A DNA stretch of 41,687 bases from an uncultured Clostridia bacterium (GCA_947384015.1 CANDFN010000001.1:1-41687), one strand, 5' to 3'. Shown: positions 15,188-24,080, counted from the stretch's first letter. The notes: generated by a model not told the origin, from the sequence alone. Made by a program: numbers and translations.

Positions 15188-16714
15188 ATGGAACAAAATG
15201 AAATGAGCGAATTTGACATTAAGGTAGCAAAAGTTAAAAAGTTAGAAGAAAGTGGGGAAAAGGCTTATAAAGCGAAATACAACAAAACTCACGAGATTCA
15301 CAATCTAGACAGCGTTGAACTTGGCACACATGTTAGCGTGGCTGGACGTATGATTTTTAAACGCACATTTGGTAAGCTTATTTTTGCTAAAATTTATGCC
15401 ATTGGCGACAATGCAGATTTTGACCTTACCCAACCTATTAGAACAAGCGTGCAAATAAGTTTGTCTTTAAACATTGTTGGTGAGGAACGCTTAAAATACT
15501 TTAAAGACTTCTGTGACGTTGGCGACTTTGTTGGTTGCGAAGGGGAATTAGTTCGCACACAAACTGGCGAACTAACTGTGCAAGTTAGCACCTTTGAACT
15601 TCTTTCTAAAGCATTACGTGGCTTACCAGAAAAGTTCCACGGTTTAACCGATACCGAACTAAGATATCGTCAACGTTATTTGGACATCGTCTCTAACGAA
15701 AAAAGCAGAAACGCTGTTTTGGTTCGTTTTAAAGTTACACAGTTTTTACGCGACTTCTATATTAAACATGGCTTCTTAGAAGTAGAAACCCCAATTTTAC
15801 AAAACGCAGTTGGTGGTGCTTTAGCTAAACCTTTTAACACCCACCACAACGCACTAGATTTAGATATGAATTTACGTATCTCTCCAGAAACCTTCTTAAA
15901 AAGAACCATTGCTTGCGGATTTGACAAAGTGTTTGAAATTGCAAAAGACTTCCGTAACGAAGGCTTATGTGTAGACAAGTTACAAGAATTTACCATGTTA
16001 CAAAGCTATGCTGCTTATTGGGATTTTGAAGATAGTATTAAGTTCTACACCGAATTATTTAGAGAGGTATGCTACTATGTGTTTGGCAAATACGAATTTG
16101 TATCTCAAGGAAGAACTGTTGTTTTACCAGAAGTTTTCCCAAGAATGGACTATGTTGGCACATTAAACGAAATTTTAGGCTTTAATGTTTTAGACATTAC
16201 CGATGTGGACGAATTTAAAAATTTAATCCGTAAAAAGAACTTGCTAGAAGAGTTTGAGTTGACTGACCAATACACTGTTGGAGGTTTAATAGACTTATTA
16301 TATAAACGTAAAATGCGCCCTAACATTATAGAACCAACCATTCTTTATAACTACCCTAATGTTGTGCCATTAGTTAGATATAACGATAATGATGACCGTT
16401 TAATTGAAATGTTCCAACTTGTTATTGACGGACAAGAAATGATTAAAGGTTACAGCGAGCTTGTAAACCCAATTCAACAAAAAGCCGGTTTTGAAGAACA
16501 AGCAAAAGCAAAACAACGCGGGGATGCAGAAGCTATGGATTATGATAGCGAATATGTGTTGGCTATGGAACATGGTTTCCCACCAATTTCTGGTATCGGT
16601 TTTGGTATAGACGTTTTCATATATCACCTATTAGACCTTGAAAACATCCGTGATACAATCTTATTCCCTATTACAAAACCAACTGAAAAAGCAGGCGATA
16701 ATGAAAAAAATTAG
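15188..16714 (+). CDS. Class II lysyl-tRNA synthetase-like protein with altered active site
   Basis: The 508-residue protein has full LysRS architecture: an N-terminal helix, an OB anticodon-binding domain (~45-140) and a class II catalytic core with GLTDTELRYRQRYLD, FLEVETPIL, THHNALDLDM and motif 2 FRNEG (255-259). Key residues differ from what I know of LysRS. The motif 2 loop that normally reads RHNPEFT is DKLQEFT. The substrate Glu in FTMxELY is Gln272. The Asn of GNGFSEL is Lys420. Motif 3 reads GIGFGIDVFIYHL, with Val476 where an ATP-binding Arg is near-universal. It may be a paralogue with a new role, or inactive. AAGGAG precedes the ATG and the gene overlaps gpsA by 14 bases. I withhold the symbol lysS because a canonical copy may exist elsewhere. 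Confidence 0.85.
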   Translation: MEQNEMSEFDIKVAKVKKLEESGEKAYKAKYNKTHEIHNLDSVELGTHVSVAGRMIFKRTFGKLIFAKIYAIGDNADFDLTQPIRTSVQISLSLNIVGEERLKYFKDFCDVGDFVGCEGELVRTQTGELTVQVSTFELLSKALRGLPEKFHGLTDTELRYRQRYLDIVSNEKSRNAVLVRFKVTQFLRDFYIKHGFLEVETPILQNAVGGALAKPFNTHHNALDLDMNLRISPETFLKRTIACGFDKVFEIAKDFRNEGLCVDKLQEFTMLQSYAAYWDFEDSIKFYTELFREVCYYVFGKYEFVSQGRTVVLPEVFPRMDYVGTLNEILGFNVLDITDVDEFKNLIRKKNLLEEFELTDQYTVGGLIDLLYKRKMRPNIIEPTILYNYPNVVPLVRYNDNDDRLIEMFQLVIDGQEMIKGYSELVNPIQQKAGFEEQAKAKQRGDAEAMDYDSEYVLAMEHGFPPISGIGFGIDVFIYHLLDLENIRDTILFPITKPTEKAGDNEKN

Positions 16715-17723
16715 TATTTTAGGTATGGGAAGGTGGGCAAGTTGTATTGCCTACATCCTAGATTGTAGCAAACATAAAATAACCATGTGGGAACGCGGAA
16801 GCGAAGGTGGAAGTGAACTATTCAAAACCCACAAAAATCAATACCTAACCTTGTCTGAAAAAACAACCTTTACTCACGATTTAAAACAAGCGGTGCAGTC
16901 TGCAGATGTTGTTGTAATTTCTATATTAAGTCAAAATTTACAAAATTTAACCGAACAACTAAAGCAGGTGGACGGTTATAACAAAAAGTGCTATTGCATA
17001 GCAATGAAAGGAATAGAAGCAACAACTGGCAGACGTTTAAGCGAAGTATTAATAGACGCAGGTATACCAAGAGATAATATTGCCGTTTGGGCTGGCCCTG
17101 GTCATGTTCAAGCACTTGCAAATGGCGGTGTTACAAACATGTTAATTAGTGCTTATAACACTAATTTTGCAAAAGATTTAGCAACTTCGTTTTCCTCTAA
17201 AAATGTTGCAATTACAGTATCTTACGATATTCTTGGCACAGAACTTTGTGCGGCTTGTAAAAATGTTTATGGTATTGCTGCTGGTGTATTACATGCAAAC
17301 GCTAAATATAATCATTGTATAGGTTCACTTATGGTAGCCTCGGTTAAAGAGTTGGCTACTTTAATAGACGCATTGGGTGGAAACCCACAATCTGCAAATG
17401 GACTTGCCTTGCTTGGAGATTATCAGGCAACAATGTTTGATGAATATAGCAAAAACTTAACCTTTGGAAAACTTATTATAGAACATAAAACTTTAGACGA
17501 ACAAACTTTAAATAAGTTTATAAAAGTATGTTCGGTAGAAGGAATAAAAACATCCGAAGCAATTTTAAAATTAAGAGATGCTTACAACCTAAAAGTAAGC
17601 GATGCACAAAAGCTAGAATTACATATTATAAGCACAGTGCATAAAATAGTTACAGGCAAGATAGCTTTAGAAAAAGCTGGCGACTCCTTATTTGAACAAA
17701 TTTGCAAAGTTTTAGAAAAATAA
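16701..17723 (+). CDS. gpsA: Glycerol-3-phosphate dehydrogenase (NAD(P)+), GpsA-like
   Basis: GpsA reduces dihydroxyacetone phosphate to sn-glycerol-3-phosphate for phospholipid synthesis. The 340-residue protein has an N-terminal NAD(P) motif (ISILGMGRWAS; usual form GAGSWGT), KGIE, AGPGHVQ in place of SGPSFA, the catalytic Lys in CAACKNVYGIAAG and LGDYQAT near GLALLGD. It is divergent from standard GpsA but retains the pattern. The correct start is the ATG at 16701, inside the end of the upstream gene (14-base overlap), so the two are translationally coupled. It ends at a strong terminator. Cytoplasmic. Confidence 0.85.
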   Translation: MKKISILGMGRWASCIAYILDCSKHKITMWERGSEGGSELFKTHKNQYLTLSEKTTFTHDLKQAVQSADVVVISILSQNLQNLTEQLKQVDGYNKKCYCIAMKGIEATTGRRLSEVLIDAGIPRDNIAVWAGPGHVQALANGGVTNMLISAYNTNFAKDLATSFSSKNVAITVSYDILGTELCAACKNVYGIAAGVLHANAKYNHCIGSLMVASVKELATLIDALGGNPQSANGLALLGDYQATMFDEYSKNLTFGKLIIEHKTLDEQTLNKFIKVCSVEGIKTSEAILKLRDAYNLKVSDAQKLELHIISTVHKIVTGKIALEKAGDSLFEQICKVLEK

Positions 17724-17751
17724 AAAAGCGCACAAATCTATGCGCTTTTTT
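17722..17751 (+). terminator. gpsA terminator
   Basis: AAAAAAGCGCA / TGCGCTTTTTT with an 8-nt loop, overlapping the gpsA stop codon. Confidence 0.9.
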
Positions 17752-17857
17752 ATTTTAAATTTATCATGATATTAAATTATATAACCATATTTCAATAACT
17801 ACCTATAAGTTTAGGAATACCCACTTCTTATTTAAAGTTGATTATTTAAAAACCACA

Positions 17858-19360
17858 CTATCTTTTTATAATAATTTTTTCGCCACCTTCCATAACTGGA
17901 GGAAGATTGTTGTTTAATTTTGATAATTCGTCTGGTGTTACTTTTGTGCGCTTGCACAAATCCCACATGGTTTCGTTTGGTTTTGCTATAAAAATTTGAT
18001 AATCATATCCACCAAAATCTATAGGTTTACCCAAGGTAAAATTGTTTAACAATTCTCTACTTGAAAGCTCTCTATAACAAACGCATATCTTTACATTATA
18101 ATCTAACTCTATAATTGTTCCACGTTTAGATTTTGCTCTACAGTCTGTTAATGAAATATCTGCTCTAACATAGTCTAAATTTTCCAACTTAATTTTAGTA
18201 TTAATAATAAATGGCAACTCTGTTTGCTTTTGTTTATATTCTCTGTTTTCGTCAATATATACCACTCGTGAAGAGATTATACCTTCTATTGTTAAGTTCC
18301 CGTCCTTTATGTATGTGTTAGTTATTTCTGGACAAACGTTTAAGTTGGCAACTATTTTATCTATAGCAGTTTCGTCTTCTTCAATTTCAACATCTCCAGA
18401 CACATTTTCATCCAACCTTGTGCAAATAGCGTTTTGACAGTAATCTCTTTTTGTTTTGTTTAATTCTACTTCATTTTCCACAGAATACATGTCGTCAACA
18501 ACATCAACTGTCACAGTTTTTAAACTTACGCCTTTCATAACGATGTTATGGGCCACAGTGATAGTAACTCCGTCTGCATCTGTTTCTGTTGTTATGTTTT
18601 CTTTAGATTTATCTATATTAAACAATATATCTAAAACATCTTCTTCATCCACATTTGCTTCAACCGCTGTTTTTAAAGCAAAAGTATCTGTTAACTCTTT
18701 TATTTCACTTTCATCGCCCGCAGTTTCATAAATTAATGTGCTAAAAAGTTTACCTTCTACCACAACTTTTCCCTGTTCTGCTTCCACACTTGTAGGAGAA
18801 AAAGAAGAATTATACATTAGGATTTTAGCAACCGGCTCTTTTGTTTCAAAATTTACAGAATAATCAAAAGCGGTATCAACCACGCTATCAATAGCGCATG
18901 TGTTTATTTCACTTTTCTTAACTATTAGATTTTCAAAATTGCCTGTGCCCGATGCAAGAGCAACATTCATACTCATAATTGGATTTATGCTAATTTCGCA
19001 GGATATTTTTAAACTGCCATCTCTACCCAAAATTGTGTTTGCTATGTTATAGTTATAAGCATTTATTATTGCATCGGTTGTTATACTTGTATCTGTTAAA
19101 GTTTCAGTCCATGTTTGATTATCTGTTAAAGTGTTTGTTATATTATCTGTATCTATATATAAAACTTTAACACCCAATCTGCCAGAAACAACAGCCTTTC
19201 CGCTGCCCGCTTCAACCTTAATATCGTATAAATAACTTTCGGTATCTAAAACAGTTTTAATATTAGCATTAGCATCCACATTTAATGCAACAACAGATGT
19301 CCAGCTTAGTTTATTTAAATTTTTTGTTAAACTTGTCTTCGTGGTTATATTTTCTTCCAT
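17858..19360 (-). CDS. DUF3794/LysM protein (SipL-like, sporulation)
   Basis: The 500-residue protein consists of several DUF3794-type beta-rich segments (clear at ~35-115 and ~340-430, with a diverged middle) and a C-terminal LysM (residues ~450-500: IFIAKPNETMWDLCKRTKV...KLNNNLPP). This is the arrangement of SipL, which in Clostridioides difficile recruits the spore-coat ATPase SpoIVA to the forespore. There is no signal peptide, consistent with action in the mother-cell cytoplasm. GGAGG is correctly placed before the ATG. It stands alone. It is one of two sporulation-linked genes here; the other is the CwlD-like amidase. Confidence 0.8.
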   Translation of the reverse strand: MEENITTKTSLTKNLNKLSWTSVVALNVDANANIKTVLDTESYLYDIKVEAGSGKAVVSGRLGVKVLYIDTDNITNTLTDNQTWTETLTDTSITTDAIINAYNYNIANTILGRDGSLKISCEISINPIMSMNVALASGTGNFENLIVKKSEINTCAIDSVVDTAFDYSVNFETKEPVAKILMYNSSFSPTSVEAEQGKVVVEGKLFSTLIYETAGDESEIKELTDTFALKTAVEANVDEEDVLDILFNIDKSKENITTETDADGVTITVAHNIVMKGVSLKTVTVDVVDDMYSVENEVELNKTKRDYCQNAICTRLDENVSGDVEIEEDETAIDKIVANLNVCPEITNTYIKDGNLTIEGIISSRVVYIDENREYKQKQTELPFIINTKIKLENLDYVRADISLTDCRAKSKRGTIIELDYNVKICVCYRELSSRELLNNFTLGKPIDFGGYDYQIFIAKPNETMWDLCKRTKVTPDELSKLNNNLPPVMEGGEKIIIKR

Positions 19361-19554
19361 AAATCCTCCGTCTTAAATAATGTATAAGCCAAAGTGTAGA
19401 TTTATTCTTATTTTATTTTTTTATTTTAAATTTTTGTTTAAAATTAACATATTATGCACACAACTAACACTACTATATGTTGTATTTATATAAAAACAGC
19501 CTACAAATAACAATAATTTTGTTAAAAATTTTTACAAATAATTGTTAAATTTAG

Positions 19555-19583
19555 TAGACAAATATCATGTTAAAAATTATAAT
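19555..19583 (+). promoter_or_regulatory. Promoter of the zinc-ribbon/acidic-tail gene
   Basis: TAGACA (19555-19560), 17 bp, TATAAT (19578-19583), followed by a ~65-nt leader with GAAGGAG before the ATG. The rest of 19361-19656 is AT-rich with nothing else I can call. Confidence 0.7.
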
Positions 19584-19656
19584 ATACTAGGCAATAAAAA
19601 GCCAAAAGTTATATTATTGTTTATACAAAGCAATTACTTAATAAGAAGGAGATATT

Positions 19657-20169
19657 ATGGCAAAATCAAAACCAGTATGGATTATCTGTCCTAGATGCGA
19701 ATTAAACTATATTAAAAAATCCGCAGGCTATTGCGATGTGTGCAAAAAAGAACTAAAATTAATCGCACCAAGCGAAGATGATATTGATGACCTTGAACTA
19801 TGCCCAATTTGCAAATTAAACTTTGTTCAGAGCGACCAAGAAATATGCGACAGTTGCAGACAAGAAATGGGTATGAATGTAGATCAAGATGAACTAGATA
19901 AAGAAATTTCAGATTGGCACAAATATATTGACGATGATGATAAGGAAGACGAAGACGATGACGAGTTGGATGATTTTTCAACAACCGATGAAGACACCAC
20001 CGGGACTATAGACGACTTTGACTTTGTTGACAATATAGATAAAGATTTGGACGACGAAGATGACGACGAAGACTTTGACCCAGGTGAAGAATTTGATGAA
20101 ATTGATGAAGACGACGAAGATGATGACGATGACTTTGACGATGATTTTGATGATGACGATGACGACTAG
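19657..20169 (+). CDS. Double zinc-ribbon protein with long acidic tail
   Basis: The 170-residue protein starts with two CxxC...CxxC zinc sites: CPRC...CDVC (residues ~11-30) and CPIC...CDSC (~49-68). From about residue 85 onward it is almost entirely Asp and Glu with a few Phe, Ile and Thr, ending in a run of Asp. A folded basic/zinc part plus a disordered polyacid recalls the RNA polymerase delta subunit RpoE, though no HARE-HTH domain is seen here. Such a tail can mimic nucleic acid. Function unknown. A good promoter, a GAAGGAG site and a terminator indicate a single-gene, well-expressed unit. Confidence 0.8.
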   Translation: MAKSKPVWIICPRCELNYIKKSAGYCDVCKKELKLIAPSEDDIDDLELCPICKLNFVQSDQEICDSCRQEMGMNVDQDELDKEISDWHKYIDDDDKEDEDDDELDDFSTTDEDTTGTIDDFDFVDNIDKDLDDEDDDEDFDPGEEFDEIDEDDEDDDDDFDDDFDDDDDD

Positions 20170-20177
20170 AATTTAAT

Positions 20178-20206
20178 AAAAAACACCCTAAATTGGGTGT
20201 TTTTTT
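20178..20206. terminator. Bidirectional terminator
   Basis: AAAAAACACCC / GGGTGTTTTTT with a 6-nt loop between the zinc-ribbon gene and the convergent Gly/His-rich gene. Confidence 0.9.
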
Positions 20207-20210
20207 ATTA

Positions 20211-21077
20211 TTACTTTTGTTGTTTTGCCCCACAGTTGCTACATTTCTTTTTGCCATTTTCCAGCTCTGCGCCACAATACTGGCAATAGGTTGGTTTTGG
20301 GGTGTTTTCTACTTCTTTGTTGTTTGTAGAATTGTCAGAAGTATTGCTAGAAGTTCCTACATCGTTAGGATGTTCTTGAACCCTAACTTTATTAAAAAAT
20401 GCAGTAAGAACAGCAATAATCACAATTCCACCAGTTACAGAGATACATACAATTAAAGCAATGTTTGCACCTTTCTTTTGACTTAAAAAAGTTTGATATT
20501 CGCCATCTCTTTCAATAGGCATATCTCCGTAATCCATAGGCACACTATCAGTATCTCTAGTTAAAGGTAATCCGTCAACCGCAAGCAAAATTTTATCTCC
20601 AGCTCTAATATCTTTTATATCTTCAAAATCGTATACACTAAAAGTATAACCCTCAACTCTATAACCATCTTCGGTGGTAAAATAATATGTAATATACCAC
20701 TTTTTATAGGTTTCTTTATAATACTTAGTAATTACCGTTCCTTCTATTTGATAGTCTTCGTGCAGTTTAGCATAATCAACCATATCTTGATAATAAATAT
20801 AGTCTTGCTGAATAGTTCTAATAGTGCTATTAGCACCAGATTTTAATACTGCAGAAGTAAAAATTCCAAAAATTGCAAAAAACAGCAACACAACTAAAAA
20901 ACTGATAAAACGGCTAGCACCCATGCGCACAACGTATCTTGTTCTGCCAAAGTGCATAATCATAGGGCCTCTTGGACGATATCCTCCTCCACCACTGCCT
21001 CCAAAGTGAGAGCCTCCACCTCCGTGTGAACCTCCGCCATGGCTGCCGCCACCTCCTCCATGTGAACCTGATGGCAT
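20211..21077 (-). CDS. Gly/His-rich two-TM protein with C-terminal zinc ribbon
   Basis: The 288-residue protein opens with a Gly/Ser/His repeat region (GGGSH units, ~1-32) that could bind metal or act as a flexible linker. A membrane segment (~57-78), an extracytoplasmic beta-rich domain (~85-205), a second segment (~208-230), a polar linker and a C-terminal zinc ribbon follow (CQYCGAELENGKKKCSNCG). Both termini are cytoplasmic by charge. AAGGAGG precedes the ATG. No family name assigned; the zinc-ribbon tail is of the common bacterial zinc-ribbon-domain type. Confidence 0.72.
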   Translation of the reverse strand: MPSGSHGGGGGSHGGGSHGGGGSHFGGSGGGGYRPRGPMIMHFGRTRYVVRMGASRFISFLVVLLFFAIFGIFTSAVLKSGANSTIRTIQQDYIYYQDMVDYAKLHEDYQIEGTVITKYYKETYKKWYITYYFTTEDGYRVEGYTFSVYDFEDIKDIRAGDKILLAVDGLPLTRDTDSVPMDYGDMPIERDGEYQTFLSQKKGANIALIVCISVTGGIVIIAVLTAFFNKVRVQEHPNDVGTSSNTSDNSTNNKEVENTPKPTYCQYCGAELENGKKKCSNCGAKQQK

Positions 21078-21104
21078 AAAATCCTCCTTTCTTATATATA
21101 TTTT

Positions 21105-21488
21105 TTATTTTAAAACAAAGTTAGCATAAGCATTAAGCAACACTTTAAAATCGTCTACCTTGTCTTTACTAAAATTAATTATAAACTTTATTTCTGTTTT
21201 TGTCAAATCTTTTGTTTCGTCTACAATTAAGCCAACACTTTCTTTATCTATAATTAAGCGCCTGTTTAAATTATTTTCATCTACTATAACATTCTCGCCC
21301 TCTTTAAAATCAAATTGCCAACATGCCATTTCTGTAAAAGTTGTTGAAAAATTATATTCCCCTACTTGCACACTAACATCAAATGCAACGTGTAGTTTTA
21401 TATTATCTTCGGGGTAGTCTGCACATCTAAAATTTGTAATTTTAAAACACCCCTCTGGACTATCAATAGAAACAACATCATCAAGCAT
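21105..21488 (-). CDS. Hypothetical small protein
   Basis: A 127-residue, probably soluble protein predicted to alternate beta strands (FKITNFRC, KLHVAFDVSV, RLIIDKESVGLIV) with a C-terminal helix. No catalytic motif or membrane segment. AAGGAG lies 9 bases before the ATG at 21488; a nearer ATG is out of frame and stops after four codons. It lies between the ABC-2 permease gene (24 bp upstream) and the Gly/His-rich gene (27 bp downstream), probably in one transcript. Unrecognised. Confidence 0.65.
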   Translation of the reverse strand: MLDDVVSIDSPEGCFKITNFRCADYPEDNIKLHVAFDVSVQVGEYNFSTTFTEMACWQFDFKEGENVIVDENNLNRRLIIDKESVGLIVDETKDLTKTEIKFIINFSKDKVDDFKVLLNAYANFVLK

Positions 21489-21512
21489 TATTCATATCTC
21501 CTTTTTTAGAAA

Positions 21513-22439
21513 TTATTTTGCTAATTTACCTTTTTTTATTTTTGAAGGTTTTTTACTATGTAACATCTTACTTATTAATAAGCTTGCAATAATTACACAT
21601 GCCAAGGCAAAAACAACTCCTAGCAAAACATTTAACCAAAGCGGACTATTCATACCTAAAAGACCAACCTTTTGTGCCGAGAACATTTTTTCTTTAATAA
21701 TTAGCACAATATCCGAATTAAGCCCAAATCCTTTTAAGATATTATTTAGCACAATATTTTTTAACCAAACCGTTAAATGTGTAAAAGGCAACAAAGAACC
21801 CACAATCTTAGTTCCTTTACCCATCATGGAAAAAGGCATGTAAATGCCACATAAGAAACCAAGCAATGTCCCTAGCACACCGTTTATTACACTAATAGCA
21901 TTAGAAGATTTTACAATTGTCGTAAACATTAACATAATAGAACAACTTATAAATGTAGTTATAGCAAGCACCCCAATAACCGCCATAACTGCACCAAAGC
22001 CTATCCAAACCCCTGTTGTTACCCCAATTATTATAACAGACGCAATCCACATTAATAGGTTTAAGCCAAAACTTACAACCACAGAAGAAATTAAATAAGA
22101 GGCTAAAAATTTAATAGGTTTTATGTTTGTTAACAGAAATGCATCTGTTTTTCTATTTTCAAAATCGTTTGCTAGAAAGCTAAACATGCCTGTAGAAAGA
22201 GATACCGAGTTTACAACTAAAACTCCAACAATCATTTGCGCATAAATTGCACTATTAAGTTGTTTGCCAGAAAGCATTAATCCCTCTATCTCTCCAAACC
22301 CCTGTGCGTAAGATTTTGCTATAAACAAAAAGTATAATGCTATTAAAATAATACTAGAAAAAAAAGATAAAAATACTGTAGCTCTGCTTCTAAAAAACAA
22401 CAAACAATTTCTTTTACTTAATGCCACTACCTTGTTCAT
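21513..22439 (-). CDS. ABC-2 type transporter permease
   Basis: The 308-residue protein has the six-segment layout of ABC-2 permeases, with segments near ~20-40, ~60-80, ~100-125, ~140-170, ~185-205 and ~265-290. The region VINGVLGTLLGFLCGIYMPFSMM resembles the conserved fifth-segment zone. It begins one base inside the stop of the ATPase gene (TAATG), so the two are coupled and form one export complex. The family includes antibiotic, lipid and polysaccharide exporters; substrate not shown. Cytoplasmic membrane. Confidence 0.88.
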   Translation of the reverse strand: MNKVVALSKRNCLLFFRSRATVFLSFFSSIILIALYFLFIAKSYAQGFGEIEGLMLSGKQLNSAIYAQMIVGVLVVNSVSLSTGMFSFLANDFENRKTDAFLLTNIKPIKFLASYLISSVVVSFGLNLLMWIASVIIIGVTTGVWIGFGAVMAVIGVLAITTFISCSIMLMFTTIVKSSNAISVINGVLGTLLGFLCGIYMPFSMMGKGTKIVGSLLPFTHLTVWLKNIVLNNILKGFGLNSDIVLIIKEKMFSAQKVGLLGMNSPLWLNVLLGVVFALACVIIASLLISKMLHSKKPSKIKKGKLAK

Positions 22440-23347
22440 TAGTTTTTCCCTCCTAAAATATTTTCTCCAACCGCATTGAGGAACACGTCATCCATACTTC
22501 CTTTAATTAGTTCAAAAAATTTAATCTCTTTTTTTAGTTGATTAATAAGAGATATCTCTTTTTCCGTATCTTTTACCTTAATCTCATAATAGTCTGCCGT
22601 TTTTACCCAAACAATGCCAGCCTTATTTAAAACTTCCTCAAAGCTTTTTTCATCTTTTGGCACAATCTTCAATCTATCTGTGGAATATTTTTCTTTTAGC
22701 TCTGCGGGAGTGCCTTCTGCTATTTTACATCCATTATGTATAATAACAACCCTATCAGCATCAGCAGTTTCTTCCATGTAGTGTGTTGTTAAAAAAACTG
22801 TCATACCAGTTTTATTTCTAACTTTATTTATAACATTCCATACATCTATTCTTGTTTTTGGATCTAAGCCTGTTGTCGGCTCATCTAAAAACAAAATTTT
22901 TGGTGAATTAAATAAAGCGCGGGCAATTTCAATCCTTCGTTTTTGGCCACCAGATAAAGTTTTAAATCTTTTTTTCTCAAAACTTTTAAAATCTAACAAG
23001 TTCGCAATTTCTTCGTATCTCTCATTTACATTTTTTTTAGAATATAATTTCCCATATAATTTTAAATTTTCTTCAACTGTAAGGACATTGTCTAAAATAT
23101 TGTTTTGGAATACAACACCTATATTTTCTTTAAATTGCTCAAAGTTATCTTTTTCTGCGTAAACTATGGTTCCATTGTCTTTAAGCAGTGTTCCTATTAA
23201 CATGTTTATAGTTGTGCTTTTCCCTGCGCCATTTTGCCCTAAAAAAGCAAACAGTTCACCCGCTTTAACTTCAAAACTTAAATTGTTTACAGCTTTTAAT
23301 TCTGCAAAATTTTTACATAAACCTTTTACTTCAATTATATTATTCAT
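22439..23347 (-). CDS. ABC transporter ATP-binding protein (DrrA/NodI type)
   Basis: The 302-residue ATPase has all intact motifs: Walker A FLGQNGAGKSTT (~36-47), Q-loop, signature LSGGQKRRIEIARAL and Walker B ILFLDEPTTGLDP, plus the H-loop (TTHYMEE). A C-terminal domain (~215-302) is of the DUF4162 type. It forms an exporter with the permease that overlaps it. AAAGGA precedes the ATG. A perfect 8-7-8 palindrome just downstream of a TATAAT box suggests repression at this promoter. Confidence 0.92.
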   Translation of the reverse strand: MNNIIEVKGLCKNFAELKAVNNLSFEVKAGELFAFLGQNGAGKSTTINMLIGTLLKDNGTIVYAEKDNFEQFKENIGVVFQNNILDNVLTVEENLKLYGKLYSKKNVNERYEEIANLLDFKSFEKKRFKTLSGGQKRRIEIARALFNSPKILFLDEPTTGLDPKTRIDVWNVINKVRNKTGMTVFLTTHYMEETADADRVVIIHNGCKIAEGTPAELKEKYSTDRLKIVPKDEKSFEEVLNKAGIVWVKTADYYEIKVKDTEKEISLINQLKKEIKFFELIKGSMDDVFLNAVGENILGGKN

Positions 23348-23366
23348 AATGTCCTTTTAATTAATA

Positions 23367-23389
23367 CTCTTATATATCATTAATATAAG
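23367..23389. promoter_or_regulatory. Palindromic operator upstream of the ABC-2 exporter
   Basis: TCTTATAT-N7-ATATAAGA is a perfect inverted repeat, directly next to a minus-strand TATAAT (complement of 23391-23396). Its position at the transcription start fits a repressor site. Confidence 0.5.
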
Positions 23390-23446
23390 ATATTATAACT
23401 CTTCTCCCCATTTAAGATTGTCTAATAAAATTATTACTTTACTTTA

Positions 23447-23746
23447 TTATTTTTTTACCAACAAATCTTTGCATGTTAATATAATAATTTCTTTGTTTTT
23501 CTCTTTATTTTCTATATCTTCTATCATAAGCATAGGCTTTGCTCCTGTATATGGAATGGACTCTAAAAGACAACACTCTTTGTTATGTTTTGTTTGTTTA
23601 ATAAGTAATCTATTATCATAAATTCCACCAAACAAACAACCTTTATAATACAATAAATATTCTCCCATCATAGACCTACTTGTAACATCTTCAAGTAAGG
23701 TCAATTGCTCTAAAACATAATCTCTAAAATCTTTTGTTGTTGCCAT
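23447..23746 (-). CDS. TfoX N-terminal domain protein
   Basis: The 99-residue protein corresponds to the TfoX_N domain alone: DYVLEQLTLLEDVTSRSMMGEY, YKGCLFGGIYDNRLLIK and a C-terminal pair of helices. The full TfoX/Sxy family affects competence gene expression in Proteobacteria; stand-alone domains in Firmicutes have no settled function. No Shine-Dalgarno sequence is present; an extended -10 box (TGCTATAAT) ends exactly six bases before the ATG, indicating a leaderless message. Confidence 0.85.
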   Translation of the reverse strand: MATTKDFRDYVLEQLTLLEDVTSRSMMGEYLLYYKGCLFGGIYDNRLLIKQTKHNKECCLLESIPYTGAKPMLMIEDIENKEKNKEIIILTCKDLLVKK

Positions 23747-23836
23747 AAAAATATTATAGCATAAATCTATATATTTTGTTTTAATTTTTTTTGTTTTATA
23801 AAAAAATAAAAGCCCTACTAATTTAAGGCTTTTAGT

Positions 23837-23913
23837 TGGTGCGTCCAGAGAGATTCGAACTCCCGACCTTTGGTTCCGTAGACCAACGCTCTATCCAGCT
23901 GAGCTATGAACGC
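23837..23913 (-). tRNA. tRNA-Arg (ACG)
   Basis: The minus-strand cloverleaf is complete: acceptor GCGTTCA / TGGACGC, D-arm, anticodon loop CTACGGA with anticodon ACG, TTCGAAT T-loop, and an encoded CCA. Confidence 0.95.
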
Positions 23914-24080
23914 ATAAACGCATATATGTATTTTGGTTTAGTCTTTATAAAAAGCAATTTTTTATATCAAATTTCTTCAGTTTTTATTTAAACTTTAAAA
24001 TAAGCATTATTATTATATCATAAAAAAAATAAATTGTAAACCCATTTTTTAAAGTTTACAATTATTTTATAATATTTAAT

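Noticed and set aside
20006..20275. His/Arg-rich minus-strand frame opposite the acidic tail
   Set aside because: It is the complement of the Asp/Glu-rich codons (GAC/GAT read as His and Arg codons); no start signal.
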